From NCBI GenBank assembly GCA_016293225.1, contig JAEDEQ010000053.1, forward strand, positions 1-12,082: a stretch of DNA of 12,082 nt, in the 5' to 3' direction. How positions within the stretch are numbered: the first letter of the stretch is position 1; each line of letters starts with the position of its first letter. Shown piece by piece: positions 1-7,183 of the stretch. Both the position numbers and the translations under genes were made by a program. This DNA comes from Clostridiaceae bacterium (GTDB lineage Bacteria; Bacillota; Clostridia; Oscillospirales; Acutalibacteraceae). A model generated the notes under the pieces. That model was not told the origin of the DNA. It ran no database searches and saw only the letters and a list, made by a program, of their open reading frames with translations.

Positions 1-1378
1 CTTCACGACAAAGGAGCACGCAACTTTCAACATGGCTCGTTCTCGGAAACATATCGACTGCGGTGATATGCTTAACATCATAGCCGTAAGAAACGAAAAG
101 CGCGCAATCCCTTGCAAGAGTCGCGGGATCGCAGGAAACGTAAACAATGCGTTCGGGTGCCATTTTCACCGCCGCTTCAATTACATCGCGGCTGCAGCCT
201 TTCCGCGGCGGATCAAGAACAATAACGTCAATTTTTGTGCCTCTTTCACTTATGCGCCTTGCCGCACCCGAAGCGTCGTCGCAGAAGAATTCGGCATTTT
301 CAATCTTATTGAGCCGCGCATTCTCCTTTGCGTTCTCGATAGCCTGCGGTATGATCTCAACGCCGATTACCTTCCTCGCCTTTTTTGCCATTGAAAGGCC
401 TATTGTACCTGTTCCGCAGTAAAGGTCAAGCAAAGTTTCCGTCCCGGTGAGTGCTGCGTATTCGGCTGCCTTTTCGTAAAGTATCTGTGCTCCATGCGGA
501 TTGACCTGAAAGAACGAAAGCGGCGAAATTCTGAATTTCAGCGAGCAAAGCTCGTCCTCGATATAATCGCTGCCCCAAAGAGTTATGCATTCATTTGAAA
601 GCACAACATTAGTGTCCTTTGAATTGACGTTAAGAACTATGCTTTTTATATTATCGTTTTCTTTAAGCAGATCGTTTATCAGCCTGTCGGTGTGCTTGAC
701 AAAGCGACTTGTAACAACAAGGCAGACCATTATCTGTCCTGTTTTAAATCCTTTTCTCAGATAGATGCGGCGAAGCAGTCCTTTTTTCTTTTGCTCATCA
801 TAGACGCTTATTGAACACATCGCCGCCCAGCGCTCGATAACGCGAAGAATATTTTCAAATTCCTTCGGCTGCAAAAGGCAGTCGCGGCAGTCAACTATCC
901 TGTGGCTCTTTTTGGCGTAAAAACCAATGAGCGTTTTCCCCTCGCTTGTAAGCGCAATCGGATACTGGGCTTTGTTTCGGTATCGGTCGATATCTTTACC
1001 GCTCAGAATCTCATTGACCGGGATTTTGATTGAGCCGATGCGCTCAAACGCGTCCTGAACACGCCTCTTTTTTTCCTCAAGCTCTTCGGCATAGTCAATA
1101 TGACGGTATGAACAACCGCCGCAGGAGAATGCGGCAGAGCAGTCGCAGTCAATTCTGTGCTTTGAGGGCTTGATTATTCTTTTGATTTTGCCGACAGCAT
1201 AGCTCTGCTTAACAAGAATGATGTGAGCAAGAACGATATCGCCGGGTGCAGTGCCGTCAACAAAAACCGCCATTGATTCAAAACGGCCGACCCCGCTGCC
1301 CTGCGAGGTCAAAGCCGTTATCTCGAGCGTTATTTCATCGTTCTTTTTAAGAACAACATTGCTTTTCCTTTTGCCCAT
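1..1378 (-). CDS. rlmD: 23S rRNA (uracil-5-)-methyltransferase RlmD/RlmCD (RumA family), 3' end cut by window
   Basis: This SAM-dependent enzyme makes 5-methyluridine in 23S rRNA. Gram-positive RlmCD modifies two sites (U747 and U1939), while E. coli RlmD modifies only U1939; the sequence does not say which applies. I translated 459 codons from the ATG at 1378 without a stop, and the frame runs off the window at base 1. An N-terminal TRAM-like segment (about 3-60) is followed by iron-sulphur cysteines C80, C86, C89 and probably C167, matching the RumA C-x5-C-x2-C...C pattern. Next come FFQVNP (289-294), the SAM motif DLYCGTGTIGL (318-328), DPPRKG (389-394), the nucleophile C416 in YVSCDPATL and the general-base E451 in HVES. 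The usual family length is about 430-460 residues, so only a few C-terminal residues should be missing. The start overlaps the stop of the LCP gene by one base (TGATG), which implies translational coupling in the same operon. Confidence 0.95.
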   Translation of the reverse strand, partial: MGKRKSNVVLKKNDEITLEITALTSQGSGVGRFESMAVFVDGTAPGDIVLAHIILVKQSYAVGKIKRIIKPSKHRIDCDCSAAFSCGGCSYRHIDYAEELEEKKRRVQDAFERIGSIKIPVNEILSGKDIDRYRNKAQYPIALTSEGKTLIGFYAKKSHRIVDCRDCLLQPKEFENILRVIERWAAMCSISVYDEQKKKGLLRRIYLRKGFKTGQIMVCLVVTSRFVKHTDRLINDLLKENDNIKSIVLNVNSKDTNVVLSNECITLWGSDYIEDELCSLKFRISPLSFFQVNPHGAQILYEKAAEYAALTGTETLLDLYCGTGTIGLSMAKKARKVIGVEIIPQAIENAKENARLNKIENAEFFCDDASGAARRISERGTKIDVIVLDPPRKGCSRDVIEAAVKMAPERIVYVSCDPATLARDCALFVSYGYDVKHITAVDMFPRTSHVESCVLLCRE

Positions 1379-2433
1379 CAGCTCTGCTCCTTATACTCGG
1401 GAATGACGCCCTCATAAATCAGCTCATGCGCGTAATTCAGTTCATATGGCCAGTCGAGAAAATTTACATAATATCCGTTTTTCATAACATAATCATATGA
1501 TTTTGCAGGCAGATAATACTGCTCCCTTTCCCATGAAAGATATCTGACAGCCGAGGCAAGCTGATATATAATCTCACTTTTTTTCATGTCCGTATTCACA
1601 AGCGGCAGAACAGTATTAACAATTTTTAGCGCCTGCTTTACAGTAATGCTTTTAAACTTATCCGCAAGCGCCGAAAGCAGCTTACGCTGCCTTTCCGTTC
1701 TGTTCTTGTCACTGTCAAAATATCTTTGGCGTGAATACTGCAGCGCGGTCTCACCGTTAAGAAGATAGCTTCCCGCTCCGGTGATAGAGCTGTCATATTT
1801 GCTCATGGCTTTGGCTTCAATTTCGCTGAGGGTGAGCCTGACTCCGCCTAAAATATTAATGATCTTTACAAACGAATCAAAGCCGCAGCTTACATAGTTA
1901 TCAATGCCAATTTTATAATTCTGCTCAACGGTTTTTATTGAAAGGGCGGGACCGCCGAAGATGTGCGCATGGCTTATCATTGAATTATTAAAGCCCGGTA
2001 TTGCGACATAGACGTTTCTTGAAATTGAAATGAGCTTAACCTTTTGAACAGCCTTGTTAACGGACAAGATGATCATTGCGTCCGAGCGGCCGTAGGTAGA
2101 GCTGGCGGTTCCGTAATCCGTTCCGAGCAGCAGAATGTTGAGCACGCTGTCGCTTTTCCAAATCTTGCCGTTGGCAAGGTTTTGGCGGATTTCTTCGTCA
2201 GCGGTATCAAACGTTTTCCTGTCGTCTTTGTCAAGACTGTCAAAATCCGGAATACCATTTTCCGCAGCAACAATGCTTTCAAAATTTACGCCGGTTGTTT
2301 CCGCCGCCGCGTTTGAATCGTCAATATTGATCTTGTCCAAAAAATAGTAACACGTTCCGAAAGCGAGCATACAGAGCGAAACCGCAACAATAATGACGGA
2401 AGTGAGTATCTTATGCTTTTTTATGAATGACAC
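1378..2433 (-). CDS. LytR-CpsA-Psr (LCP) family cell-wall glycopolymer ligase
   Basis: LCP proteins sit in the membrane and transfer polyprenyl-linked glycopolymers (teichoic acid, capsule or similar) to peptidoglycan outside the cell. The 351-residue protein has a short cytoplasmic N-terminus with lysines, one membrane segment (about 10-32), a roughly 60-residue linker and the LCP domain (about 95-265). Visible family blocks are NILLLGTD (99-106), GRSDAMIIL (115-123), ISISRN (135-140), LNGETALQYSRQR (225-237) and NRTERQR (244-250). Two blocks deviate: the usual S-(I/L)-P-R-D reads SISRN, and G-R-x-x-R-Q reads NRTERQ. The start is GTG, with GGAGG nine bases upstream; no in-frame ATG fits better. 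The gene lies 28 nt after the histidine kinase and overlaps rlmD by one base. Its place behind a two-component system suggests, by inference, that the system watches the cell envelope. The exact polymer substrate cannot be read from the sequence. Confidence 0.9.
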   Translation of the reverse strand: MSFIKKHKILTSVIIVAVSLCMLAFGTCYYFLDKINIDDSNAAAETTGVNFESIVAAENGIPDFDSLDKDDRKTFDTADEEIRQNLANGKIWKSDSVLNILLLGTDYGTASSTYGRSDAMIILSVNKAVQKVKLISISRNVYVAIPGFNNSMISHAHIFGGPALSIKTVEQNYKIGIDNYVSCGFDSFVKIINILGGVRLTLSEIEAKAMSKYDSSITGAGSYLLNGETALQYSRQRYFDSDKNRTERQRKLLSALADKFKSITVKQALKIVNTVLPLVNTDMKKSEIIYQLASAVRYLSWEREQYYLPAKSYDYVMKNGYYVNFLDWPYELNYAHELIYEGVIPEYKEQS

Positions 2434-2461
2434 TGCCCTTTTCCTCCATACACCTTAAAAA

Positions 2462-3745
2462 TCACTTTACCCTCGAAAGCTCAATACAAACCTCCAGGCC
2501 GCCGAGCGATGAATGCTTTGCATAAATGCTTCCGCCGTGACTTTCAACAATTTCGCGGCAGATGGCAAGACCGAGGCCGGCAACGCGCCTGCCCTCGTCT
2601 GAGGTATAAAGCGGCTCAAAAATGATCTCAAGCTTTTCGTCTTCAACACCCTCGCCGCTGTCGTTTACGTTGATATAAACATTTTCGCGGTCGCAGTTGA
2701 TCTCAATCTCTATTCTTTTATCATCTGTCAGCATATGCTTGACGCTGTTTCCGATAATATTGCCGAAAACGCGGCGCATCTTTGTGCGGTCAATCATTAT
2801 GCTTGCCTTTTCGGCATTATTGATGATTCTGAACGAGATTCCGGACATTTCAAGCTCGGCTTCGTATTCATGCTCAAGAGCCTTCCTGAGCGTTCCGGTA
2901 TCTATTTTTTCGGTATGAACCTGCTTTGCCATGTTGTAACTCAGGTATTCGTCAAATTCATCAACAAGCTCCTGAATTTCAAGCGCCTTTTCATAGACGG
3001 TGTTAAGATAGCGAAGCTTTTTTTCCTCGCTGATATTTCCGCTCCTGATGCGCTCGGCATAACCGAGTATTGAGGTCAGCGGCGTTTTGATATCATGCGA
3101 AATTGAGGCTATTATCCTCTGCTGATTCTGCTGCTGATGCTCAAGGTTGCGTGTCAGAGAAACAAAACGGTCGTAAACATGGCCGATATAGCCCCTGAAA
3201 TGATGCTTTGAAAGTGTTTTTCCGCGCTCATATTCCTCAATGAGCTGATAAAACTCACGATACGGCTTGAGCATCATCGTGTATATTATGAAAATCAGAA
3301 GGAACAGCGCAGAAAGCCCTATAAGGAACTCAACAAAAACAAACTTGACAAGCTCCTTGCTGTCCGCCGTATAATCACGAAGAAGATAGACCGAGGAAAT
3401 GAGCATATACGCTTTGCTTTTATATTCAAACGCGGTTCTGACCTTGACGTCGAGCGCCGTCCAGTTCCTGTCCTTGGAGCGCGTTACGACCTCGTTCGAG
3501 CTGTCTTCAATCACGATGACAATGTCACGGTACTGCTCGACTATTGCAGACCACTCATCGGTGCTTTCGGTCTGCCCGAGCTTTTCGATAATCTCATTGT
3601 TATACTTTTTCAGACTTTCCTCGTCGTTATACGCCGAATTTGTTACTGCGGTGGTAACGGAGGCGTTATATGAATACGCAAACGCAATAATAACGCCCAA
3701 AAACAGGAGTATGACAACGAAGTTTGCTTTTCTGTCCTTAGTCAT
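2462..3745 (-). CDS. Membrane sensor histidine kinase of a two-component system
   Basis: This 427-residue kinase should sense an extracellular or membrane signal, autophosphorylate on histidine and pass the phosphate to the response regulator encoded just upstream. Two membrane segments (about 9-27 and 134-157) flank an extracellular domain of roughly 105 residues that I do not recognise. A short linker is followed by the HisKA dimerisation domain with H217 in SISHDIKTPLTS, then the HATPase_c domain. The N box shows N329 and N333 in GNIIGNSVKH, the G1 box has D362 in NDSGEGV, an F-box-like IFEPLY covers 375-380 and the G2 box GLGLAI covers 390-395. All catalytic landmarks are intact. The start ATG at 3745 has a modest AGGGA Shine-Dalgarno. 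It follows the regulator stop by 21 nt and precedes the LCP gene by 28 nt. The architecture is that of the EnvZ/PhoR/VanS-like class; no specific ortholog name is justified. Confidence 0.95.
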   Translation of the reverse strand: MTKDRKANFVVILLFLGVIIAFAYSYNASVTTAVTNSAYNDEESLKKYNNEIIEKLGQTESTDEWSAIVEQYRDIVIVIEDSSNEVVTRSKDRNWTALDVKVRTAFEYKSKAYMLISSVYLLRDYTADSKELVKFVFVEFLIGLSALFLLIFIIYTMMLKPYREFYQLIEEYERGKTLSKHHFRGYIGHVYDRFVSLTRNLEHQQQNQQRIIASISHDIKTPLTSILGYAERIRSGNISEEKKLRYLNTVYEKALEIQELVDEFDEYLSYNMAKQVHTEKIDTGTLRKALEHEYEAELEMSGISFRIINNAEKASIMIDRTKMRRVFGNIIGNSVKHMLTDDKRIEIEINCDRENVYINVNDSGEGVEDEKLEIIFEPLYTSDEGRRVAGLGLAICREIVESHGGSIYAKHSSLGGLEVCIELSRVK

Positions 3746-3766
3746 TTTTAAAGTTCCCTATAAACC

Positions 3767-4450
3767 TCAGTGAGTTTTAACAAATTTATAGCCGACGCCC
3801 CAAACGGTCTTGATGTATTCATTGTTCGGGTCAAGCTTATCCCTGATGCTCTTGATATTGACCGCAACGGTTCCGATATCTCCGAATTCGGTATCCCAGA
3901 CATGGCTGAAAATCTGCTCACGGGTCAGCACCTTTCCGGCATTTTCCATGAGATACTGAAGCAGCTGAAATTCGCGGGTCGAAAACTGAATCGGCTTTGA
4001 ATTTTTGAAAACTTCAAAAGAACCGGTATGTATTTCAATATCTCCGACCTTGATAACTCCGTCATCAAAAACATCTTTGCTGCGCTGCTCGCGGCGCAGG
4101 TGAGCCTTGACTCTTGCAACAAGCTCTTCAACAACAAAGGGCTTTGAGATATAGTCGTCTCCGCCGATTTCAAGGCCGAGCACGGTATCGAGGGTCTTGC
4201 CTTTTGCGGAGACAAAAATAATGGGACAATCAACCTTGTTCCTTATCATGCGGCAAAGCTCAAGGCCGCTGAGTCCGGGCATCATTATATCAAGAGTAAT
4301 CAGGGAAATATCTGACGGATGCGCTTCGATATAATCATAAGCCTCGTTTCCGTCGCTGCAAATCATCGTTTCAAAGCCCTCATCCTCAAGAGCATCGGAA
4401 ACAAGATTGGCAATTGCGCTTTCGTCATCAATTATTAGAATCTTGCTCAT
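3767..4450 (-). CDS. OmpR/PhoB-family response regulator
   Basis: This 227-residue DNA-binding response regulator is the cognate partner of the downstream histidine kinase. The receiver domain (about 1-118) has the acidic pair D8 and D9, phospho-acceptor D54 in LITLDIMMPG, the switch residue S81 in FVSAKG and K103 in SKPF. The C-terminal winged helix (about 128-226) has the OmpR/PhoB signature: a STREFQLLQYL helix, LTREQI, and the terminal VWGVGYKF wing. Length is typical of the family. The ATG at 4450 overlaps the apgM stop in an ATGA, with GGAGG ten bases upstream inside the end of apgM, so translation is probably coupled. Target genes cannot be read from the sequence. Autoregulation of this operon is possible, but I found no convincing direct-repeat operator. 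Confidence 0.96.
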   Translation of the reverse strand: MSKILIIDDESAIANLVSDALEDEGFETMICSDGNEAYDYIEAHPSDISLITLDIMMPGLSGLELCRMIRNKVDCPIIFVSAKGKTLDTVLGLEIGGDDYISKPFVVEELVARVKAHLRREQRSKDVFDDGVIKVGDIEIHTGSFEVFKNSKPIQFSTREFQLLQYLMENAGKVLTREQIFSHVWDTEFGDIGTVAVNIKSIRDKLDPNNEYIKTVWGVGYKFVKTH

Positions 4451-5667
4451 TGTTCGCTGTCCTCCGAAATAAACATTTTCATTAATTTGCAGCCTCTGTC
4501 AACAAAAGTTCCCGTTGCGGCGGCAGTTTCCTCGTTAATGGTGTCAACGCCGGCAACCTCATGCTTTTTGTGATAGATCATAAACGGAACGGGATCGCGC
4601 GCGTGGGTCATGGTGACGATGGGCGTCGGGTGATCCGGAAGAATCATAATTTTATAATCGTCATATTTTTCAAGACTTTTGAGAACAATGGGAAGAACAC
4701 GCTCGTCAATAAGCTCGATAGCGCGGACCTTATTCTCCGGTTCGTTCCTGTGGCCGCATTCGTCAGGGGCTTCAAAGTGGATATAGACAAAGTCTTTTCC
4801 GTCCTCAAGCTCTTTCATTGCGGCTTCCGCCTTACCTTCAAAGTTTGTGTCAATATATCCCGTTGCGCCGTCAACATCGGGCGCGTCCATTTTTGCACTG
4901 ATTGCAATTCCTTTTAAAAGATCAACAGCGGAAACAACGGCGCCCTTCAGTCCGAAAAGACTTTCAAACGACGGCAGAACAGGCTTTTTTCCCTCGCCCC
5001 AGAGCCAAATGGAGTTGGCCGGGCGCTTTCCTGCGGCAATCCTCTTTTTGTTGACCGGGTGTTCTTTCAAAAAATCGTAGCTTTCTTTCATCATTGCAAT
5101 AAGCTTTGCGGCGTTTTCGTTTGTTGAAAGATGAGAGCCTATAACCTTTTTGCTGATATCGTGCGGAGGAGTCATTGTTCCGAGGTCGGTCGTTCCGCCG
5201 TGAACAACAAGGCAGTGACGGTAGCTTACGCCGGGGTAAAAAGTGAACTCTTCATTGCCGAAATGCTCCTGAACACTTTTCATTATCTCGCGCGCTTCCT
5301 CTGTGGAGATATCGCCGGCAGAATAATCAACCATTGTTTTGCTTTCATAAGGCTCGTCCTCGGAAAGGGTGACAAGGTTGCAGCGCAGGGTGATATCATC
5401 ATCACGAAGATTAACTCCGATGCTGACCGCTTCAAGCGGTGAACGGCCTGTATAATACTTGAGCGGATCAAAGCCCATTACGCTCATGTTTGCAACATCA
5501 CTTCCGGGCTTGAGGGAATCGTCAACGGTTTTGACAAGACCTACAACGGAGCGCCTTGCAAGGGAGTCAAAAAGCGGCTTTTTTGCGCACATCATGGGCG
5601 TTTTTCCGCCGAGAACCGGAACGGGATAGTCAGCCATTCCGTCGTAAAGAACAACAACATATTTCAT
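4447..5667 (-). CDS. apgM: ApgM-family 2,3-bisphosphoglycerate-independent phosphoglycerate mutase or proposed homoserine kinase
   Basis: This 406-residue member of the alkaline phosphatase superfamily interconverts 3- and 2-phosphoglycerate in ApgM proteins. A close bacterial subfamily has been proposed as an alternative homoserine kinase for threonine synthesis, and sequence alone does not separate the two. Metal-site and family blocks are visible: D9 in LYDGMAD, GSDVANMS (55-62) with S62 as the likely phospho-acceptor, CNLVTL (96-101), PPHDISKK (167-174), WLWGEG (221-226), SAVDLLKGI (246-254), APDECGHRN (300-308), PDHPTP (344-349) and THARDPVPF (354-362). The only local Shine-Dalgarno-like match is GGTG five bases before the ATG, which is weak. 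A 19-codon upstream ORF ends in an ATGA overlap with this start, so initiation may be coupled to it. The gene heads the operon that continues into the two-component system. Confidence 0.9.
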   Translation of the reverse strand: MKYVVVLYDGMADYPVPVLGGKTPMMCAKKPLFDSLARRSVVGLVKTVDDSLKPGSDVANMSVMGFDPLKYYTGRSPLEAVSIGVNLRDDDITLRCNLVTLSEDEPYESKTMVDYSAGDISTEEAREIMKSVQEHFGNEEFTFYPGVSYRHCLVVHGGTTDLGTMTPPHDISKKVIGSHLSTNENAAKLIAMMKESYDFLKEHPVNKKRIAAGKRPANSIWLWGEGKKPVLPSFESLFGLKGAVVSAVDLLKGIAISAKMDAPDVDGATGYIDTNFEGKAEAAMKELEDGKDFVYIHFEAPDECGHRNEPENKVRAIELIDERVLPIVLKSLEKYDDYKIMILPDHPTPIVTMTHARDPVPFMIYHKKHEVAGVDTINEETAAATGTFVDRGCKLMKMFISEDSEQ

Positions 5668-5723
5668 TGTGGCACCATTGACGCAGAAGCGACAAAAAAG
5701 CTTTCCGCGTCTTTTCCTTTCAT
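5664..5723 (-). CDS. Possible 19-residue leader peptide overlapping the apgM start
   Basis: An ATG at 5723 opens a 19-codon frame encoding MKGKDAESFFVASASMVPQ. Its TGA shares bases with the apgM ATG (ATGA). I see no Shine-Dalgarno upstream of this ATG, which argues against efficient translation, but the termination-reinitiation geometry is exact. The peptide has no run of one amino acid, so classic amino-acid attenuation is not indicated. Most of the frame also folds as an RNA hairpin (5680-5711). It may be a chance ORF. Confidence 0.3.
   Translation of the reverse strand: MKGKDAESFFVASASMVPQ
5680..5711 (-). promoter_or_regulatory. Hairpin in the apgM leader
   Basis: GACGCAGAAGC (5680-5690) and GCTTTCCGCGTC (5700-5711) are imperfect inverted repeats with one bulged base and one G-U pair, separated by a 9-base loop. 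In the minus-strand RNA this gives a stem of about 11 pairs ending 12 nt before the apgM start codon. No U-run follows on the minus strand, so it is not an apgM-proximal terminator. It could modulate access to the weak apgM ribosome binding site. Confidence 0.45.
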
Positions 5724-5743
5724 ATAATGATAAAATTGAAAAT

Positions 5744-5801
5744 ATTATACATTTTTTGTCGAATCGTTGAATATAATATCATATTTGAGAGCAAAATTCA
5801 A
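5744..5801 (-). promoter_or_regulatory. Candidate sigma-A promoters for apgM operon
   Basis: On the minus strand, TTGAAT (5801-5796) is followed after 17 bases by TATTAT (5778-5773), with the extended -10 dinucleotide TG one base upstream. A second perfect TATAAT (5749-5744) has only a weak -35 (TTCAAC). Both lie between the nagA stop and apgM. No clear terminator separates nagA from apgM, so read-through from nagA is also possible. Confidence 0.5.
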
Positions 5802-5802
5802 C

Positions 5803-6912
5803 TCAGTAAATCAATTTTCCCTTTATCATAACATGCTTTAAATTCATTGAAGAATCAACAAAAATTATATCGGCGTTTTTGCCCTCCTCAAGGCTTCCGC
5901 AAACGCTGTCGGCGCCGATAACTCTTGCCGGATTTATCGTACAGGCTGCAAGCGCGTCCGCAAACGGAATTGAAAACGAAAGCAGATTTCTGAACTCATC
6001 GAAAAGATTGGTCGTACTGCCGGCAATGGTTCCGTCCTCAAGGTGTGCGCGCGCATTTTTAACTATAACCTTTTGTCCGCCGAGCATATATTCTCCGTCC
6101 GCACAGCCGGCGCTGCTGAGTGAATCGCTTATTGCAACAGCACGGTTGGAACCGAGGATTTTAAACGACAGCTTAACCGTTTCGGGCGCAAGATGAAAAC
6201 CGTCGCAGATAAGCTCGGCAGTTACGCGGTCGGACGCAAAAACGGCGCCGACAACGCCGGGGCTTCTGCTTTCAAACCCTGTCATGGCATTGAAAAGATG
6301 GGTAACATGAGAAAATCCGCTCTCAAAGCCCCTTACCGCCTGCTCAAAGGTTGCGCAGGTATGGGCAACGCTGCATACGGCGCTGCCGCAAACGCTGCGT
6401 GCAAAGGAAAGCGCGCCCTCGGTCTCCGGAGCAAGGTCAACAAGCAGAATTTTTGAAACGCCGGAGAGCCGTTCAAATTCCTTTTCATCGGCCGGTCTGA
6501 TATATCCGGGATTCTGTGCGCCGCGCTTTTCATATGAAATGTACGGCCCTTCCATGTTTATTCCGTGAATATAGGCGCCGCTTTCGTTACCCCTGACTTT
6601 TTCGATAGCTTCAAGAACAAAGCGCAGCTCGCTTTCCGGAAGAGTCATAGTTGTAGGGCAGACCGAGGTCACTCCCCTTTTTGCGTAATACATTGTAAGC
6701 TTCTGAAGCTTTTTTTCGTCCTTATCGCACCAGTCAACGCCGTCGCCGCCGTGGGTATGAATATCAATAAAGCCCGGCATGGCCAGCAGACCCTCCATAT
6801 CCGTTCCGCCCTTTGCGGACGAAAAAGCGCAAAGCTTTTCGCCGTCGGTTTCAATACTGCCGGTTATTACCGAAAAATTCTTATCAACATATTTTAAGTT
6901 TGAAAGAAGCAT
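5803..6912 (-). CDS. nagA: N-acetylglucosamine-6-phosphate deacetylase
   Basis: NagA removes the acetyl group from GlcNAc-6-phosphate, giving glucosamine-6-phosphate and acetate. It serves amino-sugar catabolism and peptidoglycan recycling in the cytoplasm. I chose the ATG at 6912 because GGAGG sits six bases upstream; the frame stays open to 7029, but that part overlaps a promoter and is rich in unrelated codons. The resulting 369 residues fit the family. Amidohydrolase landmarks are H52 and H54 in IDIHTHGG, E121 in MEGPY, H184 in VAHT, THLFNAM with H205 (204-210), H240 in DGFH and the catalytic D263 in ISDSLSSAG. The C-terminal block INPARVIG is also typical. No nagB or transporter gene is adjacent in the window. 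The gene is divergent from tRNA-Lys and 135 nt upstream of apgM. No clear nagA promoter or GntR-type operator was recognised in the 124-nt gap. Confidence 0.95.
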   Translation of the reverse strand: MLLSNLKYVDKNFSVITGSIETDGEKLCAFSSAKGGTDMEGLLAMPGFIDIHTHGGDGVDWCDKDEKKLQKLTMYYAKRGVTSVCPTTMTLPESELRFVLEAIEKVRGNESGAYIHGINMEGPYISYEKRGAQNPGYIRPADEKEFERLSGVSKILLVDLAPETEGALSFARSVCGSAVCSVAHTCATFEQAVRGFESGFSHVTHLFNAMTGFESRSPGVVGAVFASDRVTAELICDGFHLAPETVKLSFKILGSNRAVAISDSLSSAGCADGEYMLGGQKVIVKNARAHLEDGTIAGSTTNLFDEFRNLLSFSIPFADALAACTINPARVIGADSVCGSLEEGKNADIIFVDSSMNLKHVMIKGKLIY

Positions 6913-6994
6913 ATTTCTCCTCCGTCCGTCAAAAATAAAATGACCGTTTATACACAATCGCACACAAAAAAATTGAAAAATCTTGAAAAAATGC

Positions 6995-7023
6995 TTGACA
7001 ATTCCGGGCAAATAGGCTATTAT
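6995..7023 (+). promoter_or_regulatory. Sigma-A promoter of tRNA-Lys
   Basis: A perfect -35 TTGACA (6995-7000) is separated by exactly 17 bases from TATTAT (7018-7023). The -10 ends 13 bases before the mature tRNA 5' end, so the primary transcript should carry a very short leader. The spacing and match to consensus make this a strong stable-RNA promoter. Confidence 0.9.
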
Positions 7024-7036
7024 AGTCAAGCTGTTT

Positions 7037-7112
7037 GATTCATTAGCTCAGTTGGCAGAGCACTTGACTTTTAATCAAGGTGTCCGGGGTTCGAATCCCC
7101 GATGGATCACCA
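7037..7112 (+). tRNA. tRNA-Lys (anticodon TTT)
   Basis: The 76-base sequence folds as a canonical tRNA. The acceptor stem pairs GATTCAT with ATGGATC (one G-U), and the D stem GCTC pairs with GAGC. The anticodon stem CTTGA/TCAAG encloses loop CTTTTAA, giving anticodon TTT (lysine). The T stem CGGGG/CCCCG encloses TTCGAAT. Discriminator A and the CCA end (7110-7112) are encoded. It is a single-gene unit with its own promoter and terminator, and the only plus-strand gene in the window. Confidence 0.98.
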
Positions 7113-7121
7113 GGTAAAACG

Positions 7122-7166
7122 CTCCTGAATCCTTTGGTTATAAGGATTCAGGAGTTTTTGTTTTTT
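7122..7166 (+). terminator. Intrinsic terminator of tRNA-Lys
   Basis: CTCCTGAATCCTT (7122-7134) and AAGGATTCAGGAG (7142-7154) form a perfect 13-bp stem with a 7-base loop, followed by TTTTTGTTTTTT. It starts 10 bases after the CCA end. On the opposite strand the stem is followed by a shorter GCGTTTTAC, so it may also partly stop minus-strand transcripts coming from the acetyltransferase gene. Confidence 0.93.
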
Positions 7167-7183
7167 GAAAGCGGTTTAAAAAT

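Noticed and set aside
32..422. Plus-strand ORFs at the left end
   Set aside because: The opposite strand encodes the conserved SAM-binding and catalytic end of RlmD without interruption.
5680..5720. Plus-strand terminator (hairpin followed by CTTTTCCTTT)
   Set aside because: There is no plus-strand gene upstream that would need it, and the T-run is interrupted. The hairpin is better seen as part of the apgM leader.
6913..7029. N-terminal extension of nagA by 39 codons
   Set aside because: The frame is open, but the GGAGG ribosome binding site and family alignment place the start at 6912. The extension overlaps the divergent tRNA promoter and reads as untypical protein.
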